DNA of 64,000 nt, from assembly GCA_016710765.1 (NCBI GenBank), contig JADJUJ010000002.1, positions 62,001 through 126,000 on the forward strand, read 5' to 3'. The stretch is from Lewinellaceae bacterium. Its GTDB lineage: Bacteria > Bacteroidota > Bacteroidia > Chitinophagales > Saprospiraceae. The notes under the pieces were generated by a model that did not search any database, was not told the origin of the DNA, and saw only the letters and a program-made list of their open reading frames with translations. Below, piece after piece: positions 8,765 through 18,653 of this stretch; position 1 is the first letter of the stretch, and every line of letters begins with the position of its first letter. A program made the position numbers and the translations under genes.

Positions 8765-9646
8765 ATGCAATGGCGCGCCATCTTTACCCTGATCAGGCCG
8801 GAACACTGGGTGAAGAATCTTTTTTTGTTCATCCCGGCTTTTTTTGCTGCCCGTTTGTTGGAACCCATGGTTCTGAGCAACGCCTTGGTTGGTTTTTTAT
8901 CGTTCTCGTTCATCGCATCTGCGGTTTACATCATCAACGATATTGTGGATGCGCCCCAGGATCGCAACCATCCCGACAAGAAAGATCGTCCCATCGCCAG
9001 TGGAAGCTTGACGGCGGGCACTGGCGTTGCGATTATGTTAGCGCTTGGCCTAATGGGGTTTGCCCTCGCCTATTGGCTGGGGCTGCCTTTTCTGCTGATT
9101 GGTTTGGCCTATTTCGGGATTAACATCGCTTATACGTTTTCCCTGAAGCATTACGCCATCATAGATGTTTCCCTCATTGGCACCGGTTTTTTGCTCAGGG
9201 TTTATGCCGGGGCTGAGGCCACCGATGTTGCCGTTTCTCAATGGCTGACGGTGTTAACGTTTCTCATTGCCTTAATCCTGGGTCTGGCCAAACGGCGCGG
9301 AGAGTACCTTATTGCCAGCGAAGACCGCAGTTTTCGAAAGGCATTAGAGGGTTACAATCTCGCATTTCTGGATCAAAGCATGGTGGTATGCGCCACCGTT
9401 TCCATCGTAGCTTACCTGATGTATTGTTTTTCGCCGGAGGTTACCCAACGCATTGGCAGTGATAAGATCTATTTCACTTCTTTTTTTGTGATTGTAGGCA
9501 TCCTGCGCTACCTTCAATTGACCCTTGTTTTTGAAAAAACAGAATCTCCGGTACGCGCCTTGCTATACGACCGATTTTTGCAGGTTGTACTGTTGGGTTG
9601 GATTGGGTCCTTTGCCTGGCTGCTGTACTTCCGCAACATGCTCTAA
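8765..9646 (+). CDS. UbiA-superfamily decaprenyl-phosphate phosphoribosyltransferase-like protein
   Basis: 293 residues with about eight to nine membrane helices. The N-terminus IRPEHWVKNLFLFIPAFFA and the motif NDIVDAPQD (residues 58-66) followed by RNHPDKKDRPIASG are characteristic of the DPPR-synthase branch of the UbiA superfamily. LLRVYAGAEA and LAKRRGEYL also fit. In mycobacteria this enzyme makes decaprenylphosphoryl-5-phosphoribose, a precursor of arabinan donors. In Bacteroidota the same family is common and probably makes a polyprenyl-phosphate sugar donor; the product is not known. It is 142 bp after purN on the same strand and just before the inverted-repeat element. Confidence 0.85.
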   Translation: MQWRAIFTLIRPEHWVKNLFLFIPAFFAARLLEPMVLSNALVGFLSFSFIASAVYIINDIVDAPQDRNHPDKKDRPIASGSLTAGTGVAIMLALGLMGFALAYWLGLPFLLIGLAYFGINIAYTFSLKHYAIIDVSLIGTGFLLRVYAGAEATDVAVSQWLTVLTFLIALILGLAKRRGEYLIASEDRSFRKALEGYNLAFLDQSMVVCATVSIVAYLMYCFSPEVTQRIGSDKIYFTSFFVIVGILRYLQLTLVFEKTESPVRALLYDRFLQVVLLGWIGSFAWLLYFRNML

Positions 9647-9654
9647 GCCTTAAA

Positions 9655-10098
9655 TTAACGTGAGTTTTGGATAGAATTTCCGATTACATGAAAAAGAATT
9701 TCCGATTTCCGATTACATGAATTCCGATTGTTGATTGGATTTGAAATTTATGATTTGGGAAAACAGCACGAAGTCATTTCAAATAAATACCACGTATAGG
9801 TACAGGTTTCGAGACAATCATAATTCAAAAATCTAAAATCCAATCAACAATCGGAATTCATGTAATCGGAAATCGGAAATAAATCTTAATATTCCATTAT
9901 CCCAATTTTGGAGCCTTAAACCCAATTTTTTTGTTTCCTGAAGACCCCGCCGATTACGCTGAACGTAGGGCTTTACTTAGCGGGTACCTATTTCGCAGAT
10001 ATTTTGCCTTCGGCAAAATGAGGATTCGAAGTTGTTCCTATTGCTTTTTGGCCTGTGAGACAACTTATTTTGAAAAACCTATCCAAAACTCACGTTAA
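9655..10098. mobile_element. 444-bp element with 20-bp perfect terminal inverted repeats, MITE-like
   Basis: The left end TTAACGTGAGTTTTGGATAG (9655-9674) is matched exactly in reverse complement at 10079-10098. The trinucleotide AAT lies next to the TAACGT core on both sides, compatible with a 3-bp target duplication. Inside, a second perfect inverted repeat of about 43 bp occupies roughly 9699-9741 and 9837-9879, and TTTCCGATTACATGA occurs twice in the left arm. No transposase-length frame is present. The element ends three bases before the ATG of the polX-like gene, so it must supply or replace that gene's upstream region. It is probably a non-autonomous transposon relic. Confidence 0.6.
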
Positions 10099-10101
10099 AT
10101 T

Positions 10102-11766
10102 ATGAACAATAAAGCCATAGCCAAAGCCTTCGACGATTTGGCCAATTTAATGGAATTGCACGAGGAAGATGATTTCCGCATCCGCACCTACCGCAATGCG
10201 TACCTGAACCTCCGCAAACTCGACCGGCCCATTTCAGAACGCAATGAGGCGGAGTTGAAAAGCATCAAAGGCGTGGGCACCGCTACGGCATCCAAGATCA
10301 AGGAGTTGCTGCAGACGGGCAAAATGGAAACGCTGGAACGCTATCGGGCTGAAACCCCACCGGGTGTTGTGGAGATGTTGGAAGTTAACGGGTTTGGGCC
10401 CAAAAAAGTGCGGGTGGTATGGAAGGACATGGGCGTCGAAACGGTCGGCGAACTCTGGTATGCCTGTAACGAAAACCGCTTGGTGGAATTCAAGGGTTTT
10501 GGATTAAAAACCCAGGAAGATTTGAAGCACAAACTGGAGTATTTCCTGAAAAGTCGGGACAAACTCCTGTTGGATGCTGCAGAGGAGGAAGCCGACTTCG
10601 TTTGCGCCTGGCTAACGGGCAAATTCCGGGGTGCATTCGTGAGCCCTGTAGGCGAACTCCGCCGGCGCTGCCCAATTGTGAGCCAGGTAGAAATTCTCGT
10701 CGGCTTCAACCCAGAGATCACTTCGGCTTTCGATGGGGAAATGCTGACCCTGGAAAAAGAAGAGGGCAACACTTATTGGGTGCGGTTGGAAAACCAAACC
10801 CTGGTGTTGATTCATAAATGTATACAGGAAGAATTTGGCTCCAAGATGTTCCAATACACCGGGCCACAGGCTTTTGTGGAAGCATTTGCAAAAGCCAACC
10901 CTGGTACCGTTTTCAAAGGCCTGCGCATGGAAGAAGACGTGTTTGATCGGGCCAATTTGCCTTATGTGGTTCCGGAATTACGGGACCTCGACCATTCACT
11001 TGGGCTGGCGCAAAAAGGCGAACTGCCAGTTTTGGTCACCGAAAACGACATTAAAGGTGTGCTGCACGTGCATACCACCTGGAGTGACGGCATCAATACC
11101 TTGCGCGAAATGTGCGAACAAGCCAGTGAAATGGGTTATGCTTACATTGGAATTACCGACCACAGCCAGTCTGCCTTTTATGCCAATGGCCTGAAACCCG
11201 ATCGAATACTGGCCCAAATGCAGGAAATAGAGGCATTGCAGGAAGAAATGGCCCCTTTCCGAATTTTCAAAGGCATTGAAAGTGATATCCTGTATGATGG
11301 GTCCCTGGATTACGAGGAGGACGTGTTGAAAAAATTCGACTTTGTGATCGCCAGCGTGCATTCTATTTTAAAAATGACAAAAGAAAAAGCCACGGAACGG
11401 GTGTTGGCCGCGATTGAGAATCCGTACACCACCATCCTTGGGCACCCTACCGGACGCTTGTTGTTGAGCCGGGAAGGTTATCCACTCGACTGGGAAGTAA
11501 TTATGGATGCCTGTGCACGTCATCAGGTGAGCATCGAACTGAATGCAAACCCGCACAGACTCGACATCGATTACACCCTTATTCCAGCGGCCCTGGAAAG
11601 GGGCATTCGGATCAGTATTAATCCGGATGCCCACAGCAGAGAAGGTATCCGGGACATTCGGTATGGCGTAATGGCAGCAAGAAAGGGTGGATTAACCGCT
11701 GCCAATTGCCTCAACACCCTGGAGCCTGCAGCCTGGCTGGAGGCCATAAAGAAACCGCTCTCCTGA
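10102..11766 (+). CDS. PolX-like protein: degenerate polymerase X domain plus PHP phosphoesterase domain
   Basis: 554 residues. The N-terminal helix-hairpin-helix region includes SIKGVGTATASKIKELL and VNGFGPKKVRVVW. A nucleotidyltransferase region spans about 170-300. A C-terminal PHP domain carries HVHTTWSDG (His322, His324), TDHS (Asp353, His354), the HPTGR motif and NPDAHS, so the 3'-5' exonuclease/phosphoesterase metal centre looks complete. The polymerase motif, usually GS-x-RR followed by DxD, reads GELRRRCPIVSQVE, so the catalytic acidic pair is replaced by Gln195 and Glu197. DNA synthesis by this protein is therefore unlikely, while nuclease activity in base-excision-type repair remains plausible. 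It starts three bases after the inverted-repeat element. Confidence 0.9.
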   Translation: MNNKAIAKAFDDLANLMELHEEDDFRIRTYRNAYLNLRKLDRPISERNEAELKSIKGVGTATASKIKELLQTGKMETLERYRAETPPGVVEMLEVNGFGPKKVRVVWKDMGVETVGELWYACNENRLVEFKGFGLKTQEDLKHKLEYFLKSRDKLLLDAAEEEADFVCAWLTGKFRGAFVSPVGELRRRCPIVSQVEILVGFNPEITSAFDGEMLTLEKEEGNTYWVRLENQTLVLIHKCIQEEFGSKMFQYTGPQAFVEAFAKANPGTVFKGLRMEEDVFDRANLPYVVPELRDLDHSLGLAQKGELPVLVTENDIKGVLHVHTTWSDGINTLREMCEQASEMGYAYIGITDHSQSAFYANGLKPDRILAQMQEIEALQEEMAPFRIFKGIESDILYDGSLDYEEDVLKKFDFVIASVHSILKMTKEKATERVLAAIENPYTTILGHPTGRLLLSREGYPLDWEVIMDACARHQVSIELNANPHRLDIDYTLIPAALERGIRISINPDAHSREGIRDIRYGVMAARKGGLTAANCLNTLEPAAWLEAIKKPLS

Positions 11767-11786
11767 GCAACAGAAAGAGCGGTTTC
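11751..11786 (+). terminator. Hairpin overlapping the polX-like stop codon
   Basis: Perfect 11-bp arms GAAACCGCTCT and AGAGCGGTTTC flank the TGA stop. No T tract follows, so it may be a mRNA 3'-end stabiliser or a weak bidirectional terminator between convergent genes. Confidence 0.4.
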
Positions 11787-11879
11787 CAAAGACAAATGAA
11801 GAAGCGTATTATGGAATGCGCAAAGGTAGAATCTCCATTCAGCGGATACAACCCCTATGCAGGGGGCAAGCAAAATTAT

Positions 11880-12704
11880 TCAGGAGATGAAACTTCGGTC
11901 CTTACAGTACAATGCAAACTCTTTAGCGTTCCTAAAGTCAAACTGAAAAATATGCTTTGCTTTTTTCAGGACATTGCTGTTGTACTCGTGAAGGGTATGT
12001 TTAGACCATTTTTTCTCTTCTAAAATGTCGTTTCCACTGAGCCCTGCAGCATACTTTTTCAGCAGTTCCAGTTCTTTGTTGGTAAATTCATCGAGAATGT
12101 AGGGCGCCATCATCTGAAACAAATTATGCTCCAGAACGGTATTTTCCAGGTTGTCGTTGAGCTGCAGGCAGCCTTCAAAGGGACGTAGGTTGTGGGCCGA
12201 CCAGCGGCCTTCGCGATAATAGGTATTCAGATGACTCATCAACCGCCCCTCGGTATCCACCTGCGTAACGGTAACATGCTGCGAAAACCAATGGTATTCT
12301 CCATTTTTCACTTTCATTGGAATGGAAACACGGTAAGAACTCCGCATAGGCTCGGGTTTAATCAGCCGCTTTGCATTCACCTGATAGGCAGCCTGTCCCC
12401 ACTGAAGGTAGGGCACAAGGTAGTCGGGGTGCACAAGGCGCAGGAAACTTTTCAAGGTGGAAAACTTCTGCCCAAAAACCTCTTCTTCCCCGCCGGATTC
12501 AGCAATGTCCCATTTGCGCAGATCAAATAACAGCCAAAAAGCCAGGTCCGGGTAATTCTGTTTCCTGTCCCGAAACTTACCCAGCAATACCTCCAGGGCA
12601 TCATTATCCAAGGCAAAAGCAGGGCCCAGATCAATACCCAGCATATTTTCTCTGACCTTCAGGTAGTTTTCGTATATCTGTTCAAAATTAAATAACTTTT
12701 CCAT
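11880..12704 (-). CDS. LuxR-type HTH transcriptional regulator
   Basis: 274 residues from MEKLFNFEQIY; a start 15 bp upstream is also possible. The N-terminal two thirds has a PAS-like region (about residues 85-170: VHPDYLVPYLQWG, YRVSIPMKVKNGEYHWFS). The C-terminal 65 residues form a LuxR/GerE helix-turn-helix: FTNKELELLKKYAAGLSGNDI, then KHTLHEYNSNVLKKA. This organisation is common among Bacteroidota regulators without a phospho-receiver. It is divergent from the TolC-MFP-RND operon, with 286 bp between the starts, so it is a candidate local regulator of that pump. The ligand is unknown. Confidence 0.85.
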   Translation of the reverse strand: MEKLFNFEQIYENYLKVRENMLGIDLGPAFALDNDALEVLLGKFRDRKQNYPDLAFWLLFDLRKWDIAESGGEEEVFGQKFSTLKSFLRLVHPDYLVPYLQWGQAAYQVNAKRLIKPEPMRSSYRVSIPMKVKNGEYHWFSQHVTVTQVDTEGRLMSHLNTYYREGRWSAHNLRPFEGCLQLNDNLENTVLEHNLFQMMAPYILDEFTNKELELLKKYAAGLSGNDILEEKKWSKHTLHEYNSNVLKKAKHIFQFDFRNAKEFALYCKDRSFIS

Positions 12705-12990
12705 GTCTTCAACAAACATACATAATAAATATTAAATATGCAATTAAAAAGCCATAGTATTATATAATTTTCAAAATAAGCGGCATTGCATAGATAGGAC
12801 GAGCCGGCAAACAAGTCATGATTACCCATAAAAAGGGCCAGGACGGCTGCAGGTGCGATACAATAGCCAACGGGATATTCAACCCCAGATATAAACCATT
12901 CATCTGGGCCAACAGGCCATTCAGATGAAAACCAATGGTACTATGGGGGTAATTGTCTTCTTTTGCATCTATAAAATCCAGCATACAACC
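12705..12990. other. Divergent intergenic region between regulator and efflux operon
   Basis: 286 bp between divergent starts, AT-rich near both ends. It must hold the promoters of the luxR-type gene and the tolC-type gene. I see no clean TAnnTTTG box and no strong palindrome. Confidence 0.4.
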
Positions 12991-14352
12991 ATGTACAGAA
13001 AAATCATATTCACTGTCGGGGTACTTTTACTTACAGGCCTTCAGGGTCGGGCCCAGTCGTCGTCGGCCATTTTAGAGGAATACATTCAAAAGGGCCTGCA
13101 ATCAAATCTGGCCTTACAGCAAAAAAACCTCGACTGGCAGCAAAGCCTCGAGGCCGTTCGCGAGGCCCAGGCCCTGTTTTATCCCAGCCTCCAGTTTAAT
13201 GCCACCTATACAAGGGCCATTGGAGGTCGAAAAATCGATTTACCTATTGGAGATTTGCTCAATCCTGTGTACAGTTCGCTGAATCAACTTACCCAAAGCA
13301 ACAATTTTCCGAGCATCAGCAACCAGAGTATTCAATTTCTCCCCGATGATTTTCAGGAAACCTATATCAAATTTGCTTACCCACTGTTCAACAGCAGTAT
13401 ACGGTACAACAAGGAAATCCAGGAACAGCTGACGGCCAGTAAGGCTGCCACCCGCGCCGCCTACGAAAGCAACCTCAAAAGCGAAATAACCAGCGCTTAC
13501 CTCCAATATGGACAAACTATTGAAGCCCAAAAGATAATAGAAGCCTCCAGCAAGGTACTTCTGGAACTTCGTCGATTCAACGAGTCGTTGGTACGCAACA
13601 ATGTCGCTACCCGGGATCTGATCAGTGCTGCCGATTATGAAATCAGTCAACTCGACCAAAAAGCGGCAGAAATCAAGGCAGCAAACGCAACCGCCAGGGC
13701 TTATTTCAATTTTTTACTGAACAAAAACCTGGAATCCGAGATCGCCCTGGATTCGCAATTACTTATTCGGACGGTACCCCGGTATTCCCTCGACAGTATG
13801 ATCATGTTGGCAAAGCAAAACCGCAAAGAACTGGATGCTGCTCATGCCGGATTGTCTGCAGCTGAAGCCGCGGCTCAACTCGAAAGGGCTAAGATAAAAT
13901 ACCCGGAAGCCTATATAGGTGGACAATTTGGTTTTCAAGGCACTGGTTTTCAATACGACAAGGACCAGGCCTATGCACTGGCACAGGTCGGGTTGCGGTA
14001 CGACCTGTACACGGGCGGACAAAGGCAAAGTAAGGTTCAGCAAGCCAGGATTGCAGCCGATAAGATCAGTGTTCAGCAATTGGAACTGGAGCAACAAATT
14101 GCGCTCCAGGTTACACAGGCATGGCAAAATCTGGAAGCAGCCCGGGCAGGCCTGGACAATGCCGAGAAAGCCCTGGAAGCGGCAAGCGAGCGCTTCCGTA
14201 TCATCAACAATAAATACCGTGCCGGGCAGGCGCTTTTTCTGGAATGGACAGATGCCAACAACAAGGTCAATGTTGCCACCCTGCAGCGTGTTATGGCCCA
14301 TACTGCGTTACAACTCGCGGAGGCAAAATTGATGCAGTCTGTAGGTGAGTAA
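12991..14352 (+). CDS. TolC-family outer-membrane efflux protein
   Basis: 453 residues from the ATG at 12991, which begins the signal peptide MYRKIIFTVGVLLLTGLQGRAQ; an in-frame ATG at 12925 would add an atypical extension. The rest is the alternating beta/long-helix pattern of OEP proteins, with two internally similar halves: LQQKNLDWQQSLEAVREAQALFYPSL and LEQQIALQVTQAWQNLEAARAGLDNAEKALEAA. It forms the outer-membrane channel of a tripartite pump. Adaptor and RND genes follow on the same strand with short gaps, so this is the first gene of a three-gene operon. Confidence 0.93.
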   Translation: MYRKIIFTVGVLLLTGLQGRAQSSSAILEEYIQKGLQSNLALQQKNLDWQQSLEAVREAQALFYPSLQFNATYTRAIGGRKIDLPIGDLLNPVYSSLNQLTQSNNFPSISNQSIQFLPDDFQETYIKFAYPLFNSSIRYNKEIQEQLTASKAATRAAYESNLKSEITSAYLQYGQTIEAQKIIEASSKVLLELRRFNESLVRNNVATRDLISAADYEISQLDQKAAEIKAANATARAYFNFLLNKNLESEIALDSQLLIRTVPRYSLDSMIMLAKQNRKELDAAHAGLSAAEAAAQLERAKIKYPEAYIGGQFGFQGTGFQYDKDQAYALAQVGLRYDLYTGGQRQSKVQQARIAADKISVQQLELEQQIALQVTQAWQNLEAARAGLDNAEKALEAASERFRIINNKYRAGQALFLEWTDANNKVNVATLQRVMAHTALQLAEAKLMQSVGE

Positions 14353-14404
14353 CAGATGGAGGAGAGGTGCGCATTTTTAAAGACAATAAAATACCCGTTA
14401 TACC

Positions 14405-15475
14405 ATGTTTGACATCAAAATTTCAACCCTGCCGTTTACCACAATAAGCCTGCTTGGCCTGAGCCTGATGTTGGTGGGCGCGTGTTCCGAAAAAAAACAA
14501 GCCCCTCCGGGAACGGTACCGGATGAGCGTATCCCGGTCATCACAACAGAGGTTAAAATGACCAGCGCAACTTTACCCATTACCGCGAGCGGCATCCTGG
14601 GCGCCGCTTCCGAACAAAGGCTTTCCTTTAAAATTGGCGGCGTGATCAATAAAATATATGTCGATGAAGGAGATTGGGTTAAAACGGGCCAGGTCCTGGC
14701 GTCTCTCGACAAAACTGAAATTGACGCCCAGCGATCGCAAGCCCAACAGGCGCTGCTCAAAACGGAACGCGATCTGGTCCGGGTACAATCTTTGTACCGC
14801 GACAGCAGTGCTACCCTGGAGTTGCTGGAAAATGCTACTACGGCACGTGATGTTGCCAAAGAAAACCTGGGTATCGCCAGTTTTAATCAGCAATATGCCA
14901 GCATTGTGGCCAGCAGACCGGGAAGGGTCATCAAAAAACTGATGAATGCCGGGGAAATTACTGGCCCTGGGACACCCATATTGGTATTGTTTGAAGCAGG
15001 TGCAGACGATTGGATCGTCAAAATAAACGTCAGCGACCGCGACTGGGCACGGATGCGAAAAGGCATGACCGCCAACATTAAAATGGATTCCTACCCGGAA
15101 AAAAACTTTAAGGGTCAGGTGAGCGATGTTGCGCCTGCGGCAGATCCGGCCAGCGGCCTGTATACCATCGAAATCAAGATTCGGCCGGATGGCGCACGCT
15201 TTGCGCCCGGGCTTTTTGCAACGGTAGAACTTAACCCTGCCGATGCAACCCAATATGCCGTATTACCTATTGAAAGCATATTGGAAGGAAATGGCAAATC
15301 GGGCTGGGTATTCGTCGTAAATCCAGATGGCGAAACCGTTCGAAAAGTTCCGGTTCAGAGCGCTGTCATCAGAGGCAAAGAGGTGTATCTCCAAGGTGGG
15401 CTGGAAGACAAGCAGTTGGTAGTACGCACAGGAACGGCTTACCTCACCGAAAGATCCAAGATCATAAAGCGCTGA
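14405..15475 (+). CDS. RND efflux periplasmic adaptor (membrane fusion protein), lipoprotein
   Basis: 356 residues. The N-terminal hydrophobic stretch ends in LMLVGACSEKK, a lipobox, so the protein is probably anchored by lipid to the inner membrane. The barrel-sandwich (biotinyl-like) halves are LSFKIGGVINKIYVDEGDWVKTGQVLA and RPGRVIKKLMNAGEI, with a helical hairpin between them (about residues 105-160). The beta-barrel and membrane-proximal domains follow. It bridges the TolC-like protein and the RND permease. The stop is five bases before the permease start, supporting translational coupling. Confidence 0.93.
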   Translation: MFDIKISTLPFTTISLLGLSLMLVGACSEKKQAPPGTVPDERIPVITTEVKMTSATLPITASGILGAASEQRLSFKIGGVINKIYVDEGDWVKTGQVLASLDKTEIDAQRSQAQQALLKTERDLVRVQSLYRDSSATLELLENATTARDVAKENLGIASFNQQYASIVASRPGRVIKKLMNAGEITGPGTPILVLFEAGADDWIVKINVSDRDWARMRKGMTANIKMDSYPEKNFKGQVSDVAPAADPASGLYTIEIKIRPDGARFAPGLFATVELNPADATQYAVLPIESILEGNGKSGWVFVVNPDGETVRKVPVQSAVIRGKEVYLQGGLEDKQLVVRTGTAYLTERSKIIKR

Positions 15476-15480
15476 ATATC

Positions 15481-18400
15481 ATGAAAATAGCAGAATTCTC
15501 CGTCAAAAATAGCCAATTTACCTTTATTATTTTTCTGGGTGTTTTAGCGCTGGGCCTGGGTTCTTTGTTGAACATGCCCCGTGCAGAAGACCCCAAGTTT
15601 TCACCCCGGGCTTCTCCATTGTAATTGTTTACCCCGGAGCAGGCCCCTGCAGAAATAGAGCGTAAAATCACTGATAAAGTGGAGGCAAGGCTAGGCGCAC
15701 TGGAAAACATAGATCGCATGAACTCCTACTCCGGAAATGGGGTAATGACCATGATAATAGAGTTCAAACACGGAGAAGACCAGGATAAAAAATTTGAGGA
15801 GGTGGTGCGTGAAATCAATGGCGTACGCGCTGATCTCCCCGCCGATTTGTACCGCATTGATGTGCAAAAGTTTTCCGCATCCGATGTGGCCATTCTCCAG
15901 TCTGCCATCATCAGCGAAACAGCGCCATGGTCAGCGTTGCGCAAACAGGCCGAACGCCTCGAAGGACAAATTGAAAAGGTGCCGGGTGTAAAAGGCGCCG
16001 ATACCTACGGTTACCCCAAGCGGGAGGTCAGGGTGGACCTGAACCTGGCTAAAATGGCCACCGAGGGCATACCGGTAGGGAGAGTTCTGGGGGCGCTTCA
16101 AAGTGAAAACGTGTCCATTCCGGGTGGTTCGGTGCAATTGGGCGACCAATTGTTTTATGTAGAATCCAGCGGTGATTATGAAAACATAGATGAAATCCGG
16201 AATACCCTGGTGAATACCCTCAGCGGGAAAACGGTGTATTTAAAAGACATCGCAGAGTTGCGATTAGATTACGAAGAGCCCCGGCACCTTACCAGGGTTA
16301 ATGGTCACCGTTGTGTGCTGGTTACCGCCAAAATGAAGGATGGCGAGAACATTTTTAACGTTGGTGCCGGTGTTCAATCGGCAGTTGATGTGTTTTGTAA
16401 AAAATTGCCCGCCAACATGGATTACCAGAAGGTTTTTGATCAGAACGACTCGGTACGAAAACGGTTGACGCGGTTTGCAAAGGATTTCAGTATTGCTATT
16501 TTGCTGGTATTGCTGACCCTTTTGCCTTTGGGTGGCCGCGCCGCCTTGGTTGTGATGATTTCCATCCCCCTCAGCATTGCCATTGGCCTTTTTGCACTCG
16601 ACAAACTCGGTTATTCGCTCAACCAGTTGAGCATTGTTGGGCTTATCATAGCATTGGGAATTTTAGTAGACGACAGTATTGTGGTCGTTGAAAATATTGA
16701 GCGATGGCTTCGGGAAGGCTATAAACGTCAGGATGCCGCCATCTTGGCCACCAAACAAATCGGGTTGGCAGTTGTGGGTTGTACAGCAACCCTTATCCTA
16801 GCCTTTTTACCCCTGGTATTCCTGCCCGAAGCCTCTGGCGATTTTATCCGAAGCCTGCCCATGGCAGTAGTAACCACTGTCCTTGCTTCCTTGTTTGTTT
16901 CGCTCACCATAGTACCTTTCCTGGGCAGCCGATTGCTCAAAGAACATACCGACCCCAGGGGAAATATCTTCCTGCGCGGTTTGAAATGGGCTATTTCCAA
17001 TACCTACGCGCGTCTGTTACATGTTGCACTGGCGTATCCACGTTGGTCGATGGTTATTACCGCCGTAATATTTGCCGCAGTGCTAAGTTTTGCAGTGCGT
17101 ACGTGTTTTGCCGTTTTTCCCGCCAGCGACCGCCCCATGTTTTACATTGATATAGAGGCGGCACCTGGCACCCACCTCACTGCAACCGACAGGATTTGTA
17201 CCGCAGTAGATTCTATCCTGAAAACGTATGTAGCCCCCGAATTCAGGCAATTGGCCAGCTTACCGGATTCAGTCCAGCCCGTTTCCATTTACCCGGGCGA
17301 TGGCGCGCCAGCGCGCATTACCTGGTACACCACCAATGTAGGACGTGGCAATCCACGCATCTACTACAATGTCATACCAAGGAACGAAAGCGATGCCTAC
17401 GGTCAGGTGTTTGTGCAGTTGCAGGAAAAAACACCGCCGCCAGTTAAAATGGAACTTATTGAAACGCTGCGCCAGCAACTCAGCAGTATCCCCGGCGCCA
17501 AAATCAACGTCAAAAACTTTGAACAGGGGCCACCCATCGCTGCCCCCATTGCTATTCGGATTGCAGGTGAAAACCTGGATACCCTCCGAAGTTTGGCCGG
17601 ACAGGTAGAGCGCATGATACTGGCCAAGGAAGGCACCCGCTTTGTAGACAACCCTATTGCCACCATTAAAACGGACCTCGCGGTACAAATCAACAAGGAA
17701 AAAGCCGCTGCAATGGGAATTCCGGTGGTGGACATCGACCGGATGATACGGTTGGCCATAGCAGGCATGAATGCCGGGAGTTTCAGCTCCGACGAGGCCG
17801 ACCAGACGTATAATATAATTGTCTCTGTTCCCAAAGATGGCGCCTATGCCAATCTGGAAGTATTGAACAAATTGTACATCAACAATGCCAACGGTGCTGC
17901 CGTTCCGCTCAATCAGGTGGCAGAGGTTCAATTCAAGCCCTCCCCCAACACCATTTCACATTACGACAAAGACCGCTATACCCTCGTCAGTGCCTTTGTT
18001 AAAAACGGCTATTTCGCGGAATCTATCAACTCTGCCTTGAAAACCGATTTGGCCACCATGCGCATGCCCGACGGCTACCGGTACACGGTGGCAGGCGAGG
18101 AAGAAAGCAAACAGCGTTCTTTCGGCGGGATGGGCACCATTATCCTGATCACTATTTTTGGCCTTTTGGCTGTACTCATATTGGAATTCAAGACCTTTCG
18201 GAGTACGGTCATCGTGCTTTCAGTTATTCCCTTGGGCATTATTGGTGCGGTACTGATGCTTTTGGCCACCGGGTACCCATTTTCCTTTACCGTGGTGGTT
18301 GGTCTTATTGCCTTGATGGGCATAGAAGTGAAAAACTCCATTTTACTGGTCGACTTCACCAACCAACTTCGAAAAGAAGGGCGCGGCCTTGACGAGGCGA

Positions 18401-18606
18401 TTCAGGAAGCGGGCGAAATTCGTTTTGTACCCATCCTGCTGACATCCTTAACCGCAATTGGGGGACTCACCCCGCTGGCAATTGAAGAGAACCCCTTGTA
18501 TTCGCCTTTGGCCTATGTTCTGATTGGGGGATTAATCTCCTCAACCCTATTGTCGAGGATCGTGACACCAGTACTGTACAAGCTACTGGCGCCAAGGGTG
18601 GTATAA
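15481..18606 (+). CDS. RND-family efflux permease, reading frame broken twice near the 5' end
   Basis: About 1041 residues, normal for an AcrB-like hydrophobic/amphiphilic exporter. The start is MKIAEFSVKNSQFTFI at 15481. As given, the frame meets TAA at 15622-15624. Reading the middle frame between about 15598 and 15642 restores the conserved FTPGFSIVIVYPGA, so one base seems lost in the T run at 15598-15601 and one gained near 15641; the two indels compensate. After that the frame is intact: ALGILVDDSIVVVENIERW in helix 4 with the proton-relay Asp pair, two large periplasmic loops, and a second membrane half with MGIEVKNSILLVDF. Sequence error or a true double mutation are both possible. 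Third gene of the pump operon. Confidence 0.9.
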
Positions 18607-18653
18607 TTGGGCGTTGGGTGTTGGACATTGGACCTTCAACATTGTTCAGTACC

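Noticed and set aside
9880..10098. Possible transposase remnant in the inverted-repeat element (short frame ending EKPIQNSR)
   Set aside because: Only about 50 codons, no transposase motif, and it ends inside the terminal repeat.
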